From assembly GCA_002067235.1 (NCBI GenBank), contig MVQP01000003.1, positions 1 through 64,000 of the forward strand: DNA of 64,000 nucleotides, written 5' to 3'. The number at the start of each line of letters is the position of its first letter. Within the stretch, counting starts at the first letter, position 1. The translations under genes were made by a program, and so were the position numbers. This document shows, piece after piece, positions 48,599-57,239 of the stretch. Source of the DNA: Syntrophorhabdus sp. PtaB.Bin047 (lineage in GTDB: Bacteria > Desulfobacterota > Syntrophorhabdia > Syntrophorhabdales > Syntrophorhabdaceae). The notes beneath the pieces are model-generated. The model was not told the DNA's origin. It worked only from the letters and a program-made list of their open reading frames with translations, and ran no database searches.

Positions 48599-49002
48599 TT
48601 GAAGTATCCTTTGATCTTGTTTTTCCAGACGGGATCGTAGACGATGGAAGTTATGGATGCGGTCTTTCGCAGCGTGTGAATGAACTTTCCATTGCCAATA
48701 TACACCCCGAAATGACAGATCATGCCGGGGAAATGCGGGTTCGCCGCCAGGGCTACGGCGCAGGGAACTTCCGGTTTCTCCAGTTCTTCCCATTTACCGA
48801 CTTCTTCTTCGAACTGAACCCGGATCTCCTCTGTCGCGAAGCAGGAGATTCGATAATCAGGCAGCTCGATTCCGTAGCACTCCCTGTAAATCGCTATGAA
48901 GAGCCCGTAACAGTCATAGAAGGGTTTGCGGGTGACGGGGTCGAATTCGCCCCTGCCCATGTTCTTGAATGGACAGCCTATAAAGTCGTTCAGGCTTTTC
49001 AT
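48580..49002 (-). CDS. NlpC/P60-type tail peptidase (K-like)
   Basis: A 140-residue protein: catalytic Cys31 in FYDCYGLFIAIYRE, His in ICHFGVYIGNGKFIH. Lambda gpK-like peptidases open the cell wall during injection. ATGA overlap with the L-like gene fixes the start at 49002. Confidence 0.85.
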   Translation of the reverse strand: MKSLNDFIGCPFKNMGRGEFDPVTRKPFYDCYGLFIAIYRECYGIELPDYRISCFATEEIRVQFEEEVGKWEELEKPEVPCAVALAANPHFPGMICHFGVYIGNGKFIHTLRKTASITSIVYDPVWKNKIKGYFKWKASS

Positions 49003-49640
49003 ACGATCACCGGTGAGTTGCCGACGCCGGGAAACCCTCCGAACCGTTCCGAGTTGCCCAGCTCCCGACAACGGGCGAGCGTTCTGTCGCAGGTTGTTTC
49101 CGCACCTGCATAGCCACACCGCCAATTCCGGAATTGCTTGTACCGGCAACGATTCTTGAGGAGCCTGTTCAAGGGAAAGCGTTTGCTGAAAGGGTTATTC
49201 GCCCCCAGGGTGAATGTGGCCCATTTAGCGTTCGTCTTCGGCTGTTTCAGATGAAAGACATACTCCGTTTCCGGGACAGGTAGATCAAGATGCGCCGAGT
49301 GGACAACAGATATGGTCAGCTCTATCGGGCTGTAGCCGTTCAGCTTCGTATAGTGGTCGTACTCCTGTAAGTATCCCTCCATGGCGCGGGTGATATTGGA
49401 CACCTTGATGTCCACCCGGGGAACCTCGCCCTTGGACGTATCGCTGATCTCGTCGATCTCAAAGGGGAATGGAACGTAGGTATTACCGTTCCAGACGGTC
49501 TCGTCATTATCACTCGTGACCCTGATGTTGTCCTCAAGGCCCGGCACGTCGATGTCGAGTAGGATAATCCAGTATTTCCCGCTACCGCCAGCGAGCTTGT
49601 TCTTTTCCTGTATGGCTGCGGAAGATATCTCCAATGGCAT
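48999..49640 (-). CDS. minor tail protein L-like (Fe-S)
   Basis: A 213-residue protein. N-terminal beta domain (YWIILLDIDVPGLEDNIRVT, WNGNTYVPFPFEIDEIS). C-terminal Cys165, Cys175, Cys184 and Cys191 (NRCRYKQFRNWRCGYAG, ETTCDRTLARCRE) match the Fe-S-binding C-terminus of lambda gpL. Order M-L-K-J is conserved here. Confidence 0.85.
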   Translation of the reverse strand: MPLEISSAAIQEKNKLAGGSGKYWIILLDIDVPGLEDNIRVTSDNDETVWNGNTYVPFPFEIDEISDTSKGEVPRVDIKVSNITRAMEGYLQEYDHYTKLNGYSPIELTISVVHSAHLDLPVPETEYVFHLKQPKTNAKWATFTLGANNPFSKRFPLNRLLKNRCRYKQFRNWRCGYAGAETTCDRTLARCRELGNSERFGGFPGVGNSPVIV

Positions 49641-49988
49641 TTACATCTCCTCCAGTTCCAGACTGAGTTTTCGATGGCCAAAGGGTGTGACGAAGTCGGT
49701 TTTCAGTTTGCCAGTCCTGAACATAACCGTATGCACAACGCTTGTGACGGGATGTGTCCACGTGAACTCTTCGCCCACGTGGGAATCAAAAAACGTCTTT
49801 ATGGACTGGTACTGAGCTTCCGGCAGCTTCTCCCATGTTAAAGAGAAGGGACTGTGCCGTCCCCTTGAAGCGGTTGCCGTTACCTGAACGTAGTTGGCCT
49901 CGAACTCGGTGTTATCCATGGGCCTGTAGTACTCTTCCGAGGACCCGAAGGACGGCTGCTTCGTGTATGCGTCGTTAAAGCTGTCCAT
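49641..49988 (-). CDS. minor tail protein M-like
   Basis: A 115-residue beta-rich protein (VTATASRGRHSPFSLTWEKL, FFDSHVGEEFTWTHPVTS), ending KLSLELEEM. Positioned between tape measure and the L-like gene as lambda gpM. The ATG 49988 has GGAG nearby; a longer frame to 50030 overlaps a hairpin. Confidence 0.75.
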   Translation of the reverse strand: MDSFNDAYTKQPSFGSSEEYYRPMDNTEFEANYVQVTATASRGRHSPFSLTWEKLPEAQYQSIKTFFDSHVGEEFTWTHPVTSVVHTVMFRTGKLKTDFVTPFGHRKLSLELEEM

Positions 49989-50009
49989 TGATTTTCTCCA
50001 AATAGAAAG

Positions 50010-50033
50010 GGGATGCAGTATAATCTGCATCCC
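50010..50033 (-). terminator. hairpin terminator after the tape measure gene
   Basis: GGGATGCAG (50010-50018)/CTGCATCCC (50025-50033) perfect stem with 6-nt loop, followed on the minus strand by CTTTCTATTT. Likely reduces read-through into the minor tail genes. Confidence 0.65.
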
Positions 50034-50057
50034 TGTTAACTTATTGGCCCGTTGAGC

Positions 50058-53000
50058 TTATCTTCCTATTGCCGTTCTGAGACCGTAGGCGTTCCTGTCC
50101 AAAGCCTCAAGCCACAGTGTAACGATCAGCTCCTGCGGATTGACTCCCCGTGACGTTTCTTGCCTGGTGGCGAACTGCTGGCCCGTGTTGTTGTTGACCA
50201 CCAGAGAGACCTTGACGGTCGGCGCCTGACCGACCCCTTCGGCTTCCACGCCCAAGTTGCCGGACCGGGTCCGCTTGAGGGGCATGATCGCTTCCGCTCC
50301 GTCCTCGCCAAACACCCCTGCGCCCTTGGCAAAGGCAAACAAGGTGGGCCGGTCAACAACGGTGTTGAGATAGGGCTTGAGACCGGCAGTTGAAAATACG
50401 TTGCCTTTGGCACTGCCAAGAAAGCTGAATGTGCTGCCAAACGAAGAATAAGCACCCGAGTTGCTGGCGCCAGCAGTTGAACCGCCGCTCAAGTATCCCA
50501 TGGCCAGATCGGTCAGCCCACCAATAATCCTGTTCGTGATGAACTTCTGAACCATGCTGTTGTAGACATCATTCAGAACATTCAGGGCCAGTTCTCTGAA
50601 GTCCATGAACTTATCGGAGGAATAATTCAGAAAATCGCTAATACCGCTCTTCATCGGCTCGAAGTATGTGGACCGGATATCGTCGGCCAGCTTGCGGTAT
50701 TCGTCGCTGACTGCGGTAGCGGCCTCTCTCTGGGCCTGAGCGATGTTGCTGGCCAGTTCCCGATCTCTCTTTTCCTGCTCACGGTAAAGCTCAGCTAGCT
50801 TTTCGTGTTGCCCATAGGCCAGTTCGACCTTCCTCTCCCAGAGGCTCTTCCACTGGTCGTACTCGTTCTGGTAGGACCGGATGGCGAGTTCAAGACTGAG
50901 CTTGATTAGACTGGCGCGCCTCTGGTAGTACTCTCCCATGTTGAGCGCGCCATTTTCATACAGCCAGTCGATCTGCTTTTCTTCCTCTTCGACGGCCCAC
51001 TGATTCTGCTGGATCCTCCCCTGGATTTTGAGCTTCAGGATTTCAGCTTCGTGCTGATACTGTTGCATGAACTTTTCGACGGATTTCAGATAGAACTGTG
51101 TTTCGAGGTTCGAGACCTCCTTGAAGTAGTCATTCTGGGCCTTGACCCGATTGGCGTTGTTCTTTGTGAGATCGGCATCACGTTTGTCAGCCAGAGCGGC
51201 TTTTTTGTCGGTTGTTACACCCTTTTCGCTCATCCCTTTGCTGTATGCTTCTTCGATTTCCTTTGCTTCAAGCTGAAGTATTGCCAGACGGTTCTTGCGG
51301 TTCTCTGCCGCGTTCTCCAACTCGGCCTGATAGTATTCCTCAATCGTGGACCCGCCGAGCTTGTGGAAGTTTGAGAGAACGGCAAAGCGCAGGTCATAGT
51401 TGCTTTTCTCAATGTCGAGCATGGCCTTCGCGTGTTCTTTTGCGGCCCCGAGTTCGAGGCGGTAAACGCCCCTCGTTCCCTCTCCGCCACCACCCAAGAT
51501 GTTTTTGACGTAATCGGCAACAGCCTTCTTGTTCTTGGCATCATCCTTTCCTCCATCGAATGAGAGGAGGGGCTTGTTCATTATAAGTTGGATGTGCTCA
51601 GATATCGTCCCGGCTCGCCCGAGAGATGTGTCACCTATTTCCGCTATATTTGACCATTCGGCCGCGATATCTCTGTAGCCAGTCTTGATTGACTCAACGA
51701 TACCTGACCAGTTAAAGGTCGTGATGTTGTAAAAGACATTGGCCAATTCCCGAGCAGCTACAAGAACGATGCTGAACATGCTCCACATGGTGCGGAAAGC
51801 ATCCACGACAATCACCGACGCCCCCGCTACACCTGACATGACAAAACCAAGCGTTCTGAGCATCTGTATGAGAAGATCAACCCCACCCGCAAGAGAGTCT
51901 GTGGCGAACAGCGACGCCCCGAGTTCCTTCGAAAGATTCTTTAGGATCGTCAGTTTGCTTCTCATGGATTCGGACATGGCGTTGGCTGTTCTGTCCAGTG
52001 CCCCTTCCGATTTTTCCGACGCCTCGACAAGTTCCTTGTACTTTTCCATTTCCCTGATAAGGGCTATGAGAACATTCCGTCTCTGGGTAGGGGCAACATC
52101 CCGCAGAAACTCCAAAGCGCCAAGGGTCATGCCCTTGCCTTCACCGGTGCCGACAGCCGATCTCAGACCCTCGATGATCTTGGAAAACTGCTCCGCCATA
52201 GTCTTGTTCTTATCGAGCTGGATACCGATGCTTTCGAGGGCTTCGAGGCCCTTCTTGGACGATAGGGAGTCTATGAGGCCCCTGAGCGCGCGCGCCGCGG
52301 GTGCAGCTTTTGAACCAAGGTTGGTGATGATTGCTGACAAGGAAAGCATCTGGTCAACAGAGAACCCAGCGGCTTGTGACATCTGCCCCATATACTGGAT
52401 AACCGGCGTAAGGTCTTTGGGGTCCATGACGCTCTTTGCAAGGACAATGGTTACCTTGTCCAGTATGGACTTTATCCTCTGAGCATCGTTTTCCAGATTC
52501 GCCATTCCGGGGGAGCTTCGGAACGTGTTGACCAGGCCCACGATAGCCTTTGTAAATTTCTCTGGCTCTATTTCGGGGAATGAAAGTTGTACCTGCGCGA
52601 ACGACTTCAAGGAGGCTTTTACAGTATCAATGTCTACACCTGCCGCAAGCAGCCTGTCGGCGGCTTTGACCACCTCGTTGAAATCTATTGGGAGACGGGT
52701 TGCCATTTGCCGCGAGTAAAGGATTACGTCTCCCACCATTCGCCGATGGGCACTCGTGACCTCTTCTTCCATGGCCGAGTATCGCAGGAGCTTTGCTTGT
52801 GCCTGATCCACGTCGAGGACGTGCTGCGCTCCCATGCTAATTGTTTGTGTGGCTCCAAACAGCAGGGTTCTCGCGCCGTACCACCGGGCCTGAATCAGGA
52901 TCATGTTCTGGACATCCTTGATATAGCCCGAAATCCCGCCGCGCAGGTTAAGAATGGCTGAGTGATAGGCATCGAGAACACGGCCTCCGTCCGAGTGGGT

Positions 53001-53459
53001 CTGGCTGACCCGCCGTGTCGCGCTGGCCAGCTTGTCGGCTTCGCGCGCCTGTTGCTGGTAATAGGAGACCATCTGAGACCGACTACTCGCGTCCATCCCC
53101 CCGGTGAGCCAGCTATAACCACCAGAGGCGGTGAGGGACTTGTTTACGGCGGAAGCCTGCTGATAGCGTGCCTTCTGGAGAGCAATGAGTTCGGCGTTTA
53201 CTCTCTTCGCCATGGCCACTTCTTCGCGGGCAAGGTCGGCGTCCTGAGCCTTCTGATAGGCCACGAGGTCGCGTTTGAGCTGCTTCATATGATCGGATGC
53301 CGCCTTGACCTCTTTCGTCAGACCGTCGATGGACCCGGAACCGATACCAAACGATTTCGCGGCCTCTTGTACAAGGGTGCGCAACTTCTCCAGCTCAATC
53401 TTTATGGAAGCTGTATCAAGCTTGATGCCTACGCCTAGCCGTTTGATCTTGTCAGCCAT
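50058..53459 (-). CDS. tail tape measure protein
   Basis: A 1133-residue protein. TP901-like core around 200-500 (AAGFSVDQMLSLSAIITNLG, SKAAPAARALRGLIDSLSSK), hydrophobic segments around 545-600 (LGFVMSGVAGASVIVVDAFR), long coiled coil (690-960), and C-terminal region with ALNVLNDVYNSMVQKFI. Length sets tail length. ATGs and overlap with the T-frame gene match a G-T-H layout. Confidence 0.92.
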   Translation of the reverse strand: MADKIKRLGVGIKLDTASIKIELEKLRTLVQEAAKSFGIGSGSIDGLTKEVKAASDHMKQLKRDLVAYQKAQDADLAREEVAMAKRVNAELIALQKARYQQASAVNKSLTASGGYSWLTGGMDASSRSQMVSYYQQQAREADKLASATRRVSQTHSDGGRVLDAYHSAILNLRGGISGYIKDVQNMILIQARWYGARTLLFGATQTISMGAQHVLDVDQAQAKLLRYSAMEEEVTSAHRRMVGDVILYSRQMATRLPIDFNEVVKAADRLLAAGVDIDTVKASLKSFAQVQLSFPEIEPEKFTKAIVGLVNTFRSSPGMANLENDAQRIKSILDKVTIVLAKSVMDPKDLTPVIQYMGQMSQAAGFSVDQMLSLSAIITNLGSKAAPAARALRGLIDSLSSKKGLEALESIGIQLDKNKTMAEQFSKIIEGLRSAVGTGEGKGMTLGALEFLRDVAPTQRRNVLIALIREMEKYKELVEASEKSEGALDRTANAMSESMRSKLTILKNLSKELGASLFATDSLAGGVDLLIQMLRTLGFVMSGVAGASVIVVDAFRTMWSMFSIVLVAARELANVFYNITTFNWSGIVESIKTGYRDIAAEWSNIAEIGDTSLGRAGTISEHIQLIMNKPLLSFDGGKDDAKNKKAVADYVKNILGGGGEGTRGVYRLELGAAKEHAKAMLDIEKSNYDLRFAVLSNFHKLGGSTIEEYYQAELENAAENRKNRLAILQLEAKEIEEAYSKGMSEKGVTTDKKAALADKRDADLTKNNANRVKAQNDYFKEVSNLETQFYLKSVEKFMQQYQHEAEILKLKIQGRIQQNQWAVEEEEKQIDWLYENGALNMGEYYQRRASLIKLSLELAIRSYQNEYDQWKSLWERKVELAYGQHEKLAELYREQEKRDRELASNIAQAQREAATAVSDEYRKLADDIRSTYFEPMKSGISDFLNYSSDKFMDFRELALNVLNDVYNSMVQKFITNRIIGGLTDLAMGYLSGGSTAGASNSGAYSSFGSTFSFLGSAKGNVFSTAGLKPYLNTVVDRPTLFAFAKGAGVFGEDGAEAIMPLKRTRSGNLGVEAEGVGQAPTVKVSLVVNNNTGQQFATRQETSRGVNPQELIVTLWLEALDRNAYGLRTAIGR

Positions 53460-53807
53460 TTCGTTCCTTCTGCTTCTTCTTGAAGTCCTCTATCTCCCCG
53501 TCTATTCGGGCGATATGCGAATACGCGTTGAAGAAGAGCTGCGTTTCTTCAAGCAGTTGAGAGGGCAGGGCACTTATGCCTCCCATGCCCCCCGTGCTCA
53601 TGTTGACGAGGTTCGCTACCTGAATGCATCCTTCATCTAGAAAGGACAACGGACACTGCTTATAGACTTCACCTAACACGTTGACGGCAAAGGACTGATT
53701 GCCCTTGCCGTTGCAGTTCCTTACTGCCTGCAGGTGGTTCTTTATGCAGTCTCCGCAGCTCCATTCCTCATCTCGGGACCACTCTGAGATGCGGAGACTT
53801 CTTCTAA
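53452..53807 (-). CDS. T part of G/GT tail assembly chaperone (-1 frame)
   Basis: The frame is open across the end of gene G and reads RRSLRISEWSRDEEWSCGDC, IKNHLQAVRNCNGKGNQSFA and onwards to QKERNG. It is made by -1 frameshifting at AAATTTA (53805-53811), giving a 272-residue GT fusion. A GTG at 53679 (MLGEVYKQCPLS) could start a shorter form but lacks a clear ribosome site. The T domain ends in a basic coiled coil next to the tape measure start. Confidence 0.8.
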
Positions 53808-54269
53808 ATTTTCCGATTCCTCGGGGGAAACGACACCCATGACCTCGTTGGCCAGCTCGGTGATGATAGCCGCATCAAGGTATTCTATGCTCTCCTTGTC
53901 GAACGAGAGGAATTCGGTATCCGACACGGGCACGTTTTTCCATCCTGACAGACAGCGCTGGAGAACTTCGAGATGGATATTCAGGGTGTTGAGGGATGCC
54001 TGAACCATCGGAGTGAGGTCGAGACCGGACAGAACGGAAAGGTCCTCCTCGGTGATTTCATCGGGCTTCTTGCCCTCGATGGACGCAAGGGCGACCTGTA
54101 TCTTCGCAAGGTCATCGGTAACGCTCAGTCTCTGGGGATGGTTTGCTTGGATTTGAAGCATCTCACGCCTGCTGATGGATCTCAGCGTGAATTCGGGGGG
54201 GTTTTCCTCATCCCGGAACTCTTTCGGGATATAGGCGCGGGGTTTCTTGGAAAGTGCTATCGGTCTCAT
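53742..54269 (-). CDS. tail assembly chaperone G
   Basis: A 175-residue protein, MRPIALSKKPRAYIPKEFRD, then mostly helical and acidic. Position between tail tube and tape measure, and the slippery site near its end, identify it as the lambda gpG analogue. It coats the tape measure during tail assembly, with a fixed small ratio of GT. AGGAGG ribosome site. Confidence 0.85.
   Translation of the reverse strand: MRPIALSKKPRAYIPKEFRDEENPPEFTLRSISRREMLQIQANHPQRLSVTDDLAKIQVALASIEGKKPDEITEEDLSVLSGLDLTPMVQASLNTLNIHLEVLQRCLSGWKNVPVSDTEFLSFDKESIEYLDAAIITELANEVMGVVSPEESENLEEVSASQSGPEMRNGAAETA
53749..53811 (-). promoter_or_regulatory. -1 programmed ribosomal frameshift signal
   Basis: Slippery heptamer A-AAT-TTA (53811 down to 53805) in the zero frame of G (AAT codon starts at 53810). 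Six nt later a perfect 9-bp stem GTCTCCGCA/TGCGGAGAC (53798-53790 with 53757-53749), with an inner TCTC/GAGA stem. G's own stop lies beyond, at 53742. All elements fit a canonical -1 site. Confidence 0.9.
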
Positions 54270-54311
54270 CCTTTTGCCTCCTGTATGGCTTATTGGATTT
54301 GGAATAGAAAA

Positions 54312-54333
54312 GGGACAGACCGAAGCCTGTCCC
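54312..54333 (-). terminator. hairpin terminator upstream of gene G
   Basis: GGGACAG/CTGTCCC stem (54312-54318, 54327-54333), followed on the minus strand by CTTTTCTATT. Ends the lysis-gene transcript before the G gene. Confidence 0.65.
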
Positions 54334-54358
54334 CGGTTATTCAGTTCTTGTTATGCGA

Positions 54359-54931
54359 TTACCACCTATACGATACGTCCACCGCTGTCTTACCCTCGGG
54401 TTTACTGTTGATCTCGCCGTACAGACCAACATGAATGCGCCCAACGCGAAACACAGTCCATCTTCCGTAAAGATCGACCTGCTGTTTCAGGCCGCTTTCG
54501 CCGGCGACATATCCGAACCGGCCACCAAGTTCTTTCTTGTTCTGGAAGGCAAACAGGGGCACCGGTTCTTGCTTCATCACCATCGACCCTTCACCGGTTT
54601 TCGTGTCCACGATGGCCACTACGTCTGTATCACCCTCATAGGCCGGGACCTTCGTTGTGGCTATAATCTGCTTGTCCGGATCCTTTGCTACCTCAATAGG
54701 CAATTGTAGCTTCTCAACAACCTTCTCTTTTTCAATGGTGATGATGCGTTCCACCGGAACCTCGATACGTTTGATCTTTACCGTCTCGCGCATCTCGGCA
54801 CCGGGACTATACTGGGTCATATTCACAGGATCCGGTTTCTTAAAATGAAAGTAGGCCGCTGAGGTTCCGGCAAGAATGGCAAAGACCCCGGCAAGAATGC
54901 CAATGGATTTAAGGCTGAAGTTGATCGTCAT
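54359..54931 (-). CDS. membrane-anchored protein (190 aa), lysis-region
   Basis: MTINFSLKSIGILAGVFAIL, AGTSAAYFHF: one N-terminal membrane helix; then a helical segment (ERIITIEKEKVVEKLQLP) and a beta-rich C-terminus (GYVAGESGLKQQVDLYGRWT). It could be a spanin-like or tail-associated membrane protein, but no spanin motif is clear. ATG 54931 overlaps the stop of the previous gene. Confidence 0.65.
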   Translation of the reverse strand: MTINFSLKSIGILAGVFAILAGTSAAYFHFKKPDPVNMTQYSPGAEMRETVKIKRIEVPVERIITIEKEKVVEKLQLPIEVAKDPDKQIIATTKVPAYEGDTDVVAIVDTKTGEGSMVMKQEPVPLFAFQNKKELGGRFGYVAGESGLKQQVDLYGRWTVFRVGRIHVGLYGEINSKPEGKTAVDVSYRW

Positions 54932-55169
54932 CTTTCTTGCCCCCAAAGTAGGCTTTGATACCCTGGAATAGAGGAGCCAACTTCTTGACGCCGTACAGAG
55001 AGACGGCCAACCAAGCGATATCTGTCGCGCTCATCCGGAGAGGCTGTATCTTGACCGCCGACCAGACATGGTCGAAGGAATAGACCAACACGACGATGAG
55101 AAAGGCTAGGCTACCTATGGAAGGGTTGCCGTCGCCCTCGACTAATAAGTCCCTGACCCACTTTTTCAT
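54909..55169 (-). CDS. holin-like membrane protein (86 aa)
   Basis: MKKWVRDLLVEGDGNPSIGS, LAFLIVVLVYSFDHVWSAV, then SATDIAWLAVSLYGVKKLAP: two likely membrane helices and a charged tail KKDDDQLQP. Located beside the peptidase, as phage holins are. ATGA overlap with the peptidase stop fixes its start. Confidence 0.65.
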   Translation of the reverse strand: MKKWVRDLLVEGDGNPSIGSLAFLIVVLVYSFDHVWSAVKIQPLRMSATDIAWLAVSLYGVKKLAPLFQGIKAYFGGKKDDDQLQP

Positions 55170-55561
55170 GCCGTGCGTTCCCTTAACTGGAAATGAGGTC
55201 TGTCCGGAGTCTTCCATCTTCCACCCCATTCCAGACCGACAGATTCACCGATTTCCCCGGCTTCTTCGTAGTCGGCAATATCGTTATTGTTGACATCCGC
55301 TTTAATGTCCCACGAGACTTTGCCGTCTTTCACCAGAGCAATGTCGAATGCTGTTCTGCAGGTATGGCGGCTATTCCGGGTCCACGTGACCTTGTTGCCC
55401 GGTTTGGTCCTGCCGCGCGCATACAGTTCATCCTGTTCATCCTGGGATCGATAGGTGCAAGTGACGATAAACTGCAAACCCGCATCGTGCATCTGCATGG
55501 AAAACTCGTGAAAGAGTGTCTGTAGCTCGGGCACGAGATCTTCAATTTTACGGCTTGCCAT
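55166..55561 (-). CDS. M15-type L-alanyl-D-glutamate/D-Ala endopeptidase (endolysin)
   Basis: A 131-residue zinc peptidase: SRHTCRTAFDIALVKDGK supplies His and Asp, GESVGLEWGGRWKTPDRPHF supplies the third ligand His. Cuts peptidoglycan cross-links at lysis. Follows the 45-residue membrane protein; precedes the holin-like gene. Confidence 0.88.
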   Translation of the reverse strand: MASRKIEDLVPELQTLFHEFSMQMHDAGLQFIVTCTYRSQDEQDELYARGRTKPGNKVTWTRNSRHTCRTAFDIALVKDGKVSWDIKADVNNNDIADYEEAGEIGESVGLEWGGRWKTPDRPHFQLRERTA

Positions 55562-55566
55562 TGTTT

Positions 55567-55704
55567 TTACCCCTTGACCGCGTCGATGATCTTGTCGGTC
55601 CTTTCAGACGTTACCTTGCTGTTTTTCCGGGCGAACCAACCAACGATGAACCCTGCCGCGCCGAAGATTGCTGCACAAACAAAACCTGTCATGAATGCTG
55701 CCAT
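55567..55704 (-). CDS. small membrane protein (45 aa), possible holin
   Basis: MAAFMTGFVCAAIFGAAGFI, VGWFARKNSKVTSERTDKII: one membrane helix and a charged tail. Immediately upstream of the endolysin. Single-helix small proteins of this type often act as pinholins or antiholins. Confidence 0.6.
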   Translation of the reverse strand: MAAFMTGFVCAAIFGAAGFIVGWFARKNSKVTSERTDKIIDAVKG

Positions 55705-55705
55705 T

Positions 55706-55918
55706 CTACACCCCCTTGGTTTTTACCCGGCAAGCCGGGCATTTGACGATGACCACCATGGCATAGTTGTCTTGGGTCTCTGCCTTTGTTGCTCTATCTT
55801 TTGGAAGAACCCACGAATTGCCCCTACGGACCCTTCCACAGTTGCAGACATAACGAATCGCCCCATCTGGTTCTCCTGTTATTCCTGAATGAGCACGCCA
55901 GTTGTCTTGGGCTTGCAA
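55706..55918 (-). CDS. zinc-finger-like small protein, start uncertain
   Basis: IRYVCNCGRVRRGNSW and VIVKCPACRVKTKG give two Cys pairs for zinc. The frame begins at a TTG (55918) overlapping the upstream gene; a shorter start near the GGAGAACC is possible but there is no in-frame ATG. Unknown. Confidence 0.55.
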   Translation of the reverse strand: MQAQDNWRAHSGITGEPDGAIRYVCNCGRVRRGNSWVLPKDRATKAETQDNYAMVVIVKCPACRVKTKGV

Positions 55919-56172
55919 CCTGTCACTTCACAATCGATGGAGTGGCCGTGACTGTTCGCGCGCTTCCACAGGTCCTTGATATCGATCTTTATCCAACCGA
56001 GCAAAAGAATCTGGATGGTTTGGAGGCCACCCAGGGCCCAGAAGACGGTCGACCGATCATCTTTTTCCACGATCCTGCCTACCTCTGTCGCCCAGACGGT
56101 AATTGCGGCAAGACAAAGGAATGCAGCGATGATGATTCCCAGAATGATCCGGTCTCTCTTGGCTTTTGCCAT
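55879..56172 (-). CDS. two-helix membrane protein, holin-region
   Basis: MAKAKRDRIILGIIIAAFLC, LAAITVWATE (helix 1) and VFWALGGLQTIQILLLGWIK (helix 2), then HGHSIDCEVTGCKPKTTG, a tail seen in other phage lysis-region proteins. AAGGGG before ATG 56172; a longer frame to 56349 overlaps the zinc-finger gene. Candidate holin. Confidence 0.65.
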   Translation of the reverse strand: MAKAKRDRIILGIIIAAFLCLAAITVWATEVGRIVEKDDRSTVFWALGGLQTIQILLLGWIKIDIKDLWKRANSHGHSIDCEVTGCKPKTTGVLIQE

Positions 56173-56428
56173 TATTGCCCCTTGTCTCGTTTGAATGTGA
56201 GGCCACAGTCTGCGCATAACCACCTGGTGCCGCCTGAGTGACGATAGAGATGGTGAGAACCACATCTTAGACAGGCATTTTCCCGCAACAGCTTCTTCCG
56301 TGGATGTGGCTGCTTTATCCAGAGTCGAGAACAATTGCGGCACTGCCACCGTGGGCCTTGAGATAGGGGATTAGATGCTCCACAATCGGGGCAGACGGGC
56401 CGCTCCTCGGTTTTCGACAGATCTGGGA
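56172..56428 (-). CDS. double zinc-ribbon protein, start uncertain
   Basis: RPVCPDCGASNPLSQGPRWQ, CRNCSRLWIKQ and NACLRCGSHHLYRHSGGTRW, LCADCGLTFKRDKGQ: two zinc ribbons. The frame is open upstream to 56546 but overlaps the phosphoesterase out of frame; no good start lies between, so 56428 is only a likely upper bound. The stop overlaps the next start. Confidence 0.6.
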
Positions 56429-57214
56429 CTATAAAGTCTGGATTTTCGATTTTGCCAAACCTCTGAGGGTTTCGAAATGCACTTTGACGGCACCAGTCTT
56501 GCTGATGTCGATCACGGTTATACCGAAGTGAACAACCCCGCTCCACTTCCTTGCGCCCTTTGAGCCGAGGCCCTGTAGGGCAGGGGTTATGATGAAATGA
56601 CGGTTGCCATCGAATATATACCGGCTATAGTGAACATGACTTCGAATAAACAAGTCGGCCTGGGTTTCTCCCTCAAGCATCCATTGGAGGTTCCACGTCC
56701 CATCTCTCAGTATCGCCGTGTCCCTGCCATGGGGAATAGATGATCCGGACACGAAATGTTTCATGTTGATGATCCGGTCATTGATCTCGTAGAGACTTGC
56801 ATCGTCTATGTTGGCGTCCACGCCTTCAGCCTTCAGCTTATCGATAACTGCCGCTTCGAAGTCTTCTGACATACCGACGTGATAGGGTGTCCCAGGCTTT
56901 GCCCTGACTACCCTACAGCCCGTCGCCAGGATGCACTCGCTGGCCATCTCAGCCTGTTTCAGGCGGTCCGTAGTAATCAGTTCCGTGCCGCCAGATCTCT
57001 CGCCTTTGCCGTCTACCATGTCACCATTGACAAAGACGATATCAAAGGGCTTCCACTTTCTCAGCGAAGAGACGTAGAAGCCCCATAGTCTTGTCTGAAG
57101 TTCCTCTCTCGCGGTGTCCCCAAGGCCGTTACGCCAGCGGGGCGGTGTCAATCCCACTACGTGTCCGCAGTGAAGATCCGATATTACAAGGATGCGCTTG
57201 TCTCTCTTGGCTTT
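56429..57214 (-). CDS. metallophosphoesterase
   Basis: A 261-residue calcineurin-like phosphoesterase: ILVISDLHCGHVVG, FVNGDMVDGKGERSGG, then a likely distal His ligand in LFIRSHVHYSRYIF. Such phage enzymes act on nucleotides or DNA ends. Start GTG 57214 (MKAKRDKRIL); a TTG at 57253 is in frame but overlaps the major tail gene. Confidence 0.75.
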   Translation of the reverse strand, partial: KAKRDKRILVISDLHCGHVVGLTPPRWRNGLGDTAREELQTRLWGFYVSSLRKWKPFDIVFVNGDMVDGKGERSGGTELITTDRLKQAEMASECILATGCRVVRAKPGTPYHVGMSEDFEAAVIDKLKAEGVDANIDDASLYEINDRIINMKHFVSGSSIPHGRDTAILRDGTWNLQWMLEGETQADLFIRSHVHYSRYIFDGNRHFIITPALQGLGSKGARKWSGVVHFGITVIDISKTGAVKVHFETLRGLAKSKIQTL

Positions 57215-57239
57215 CACGGGCCGGGCTCCGGTGTCCTCT

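Noticed and set aside
51739-52482. 247-codon plus-strand frame inside the tape measure gene
   Set aside because: Shadow of the tape measure protein on the other strand; Ser/Arg-rich with no domain.
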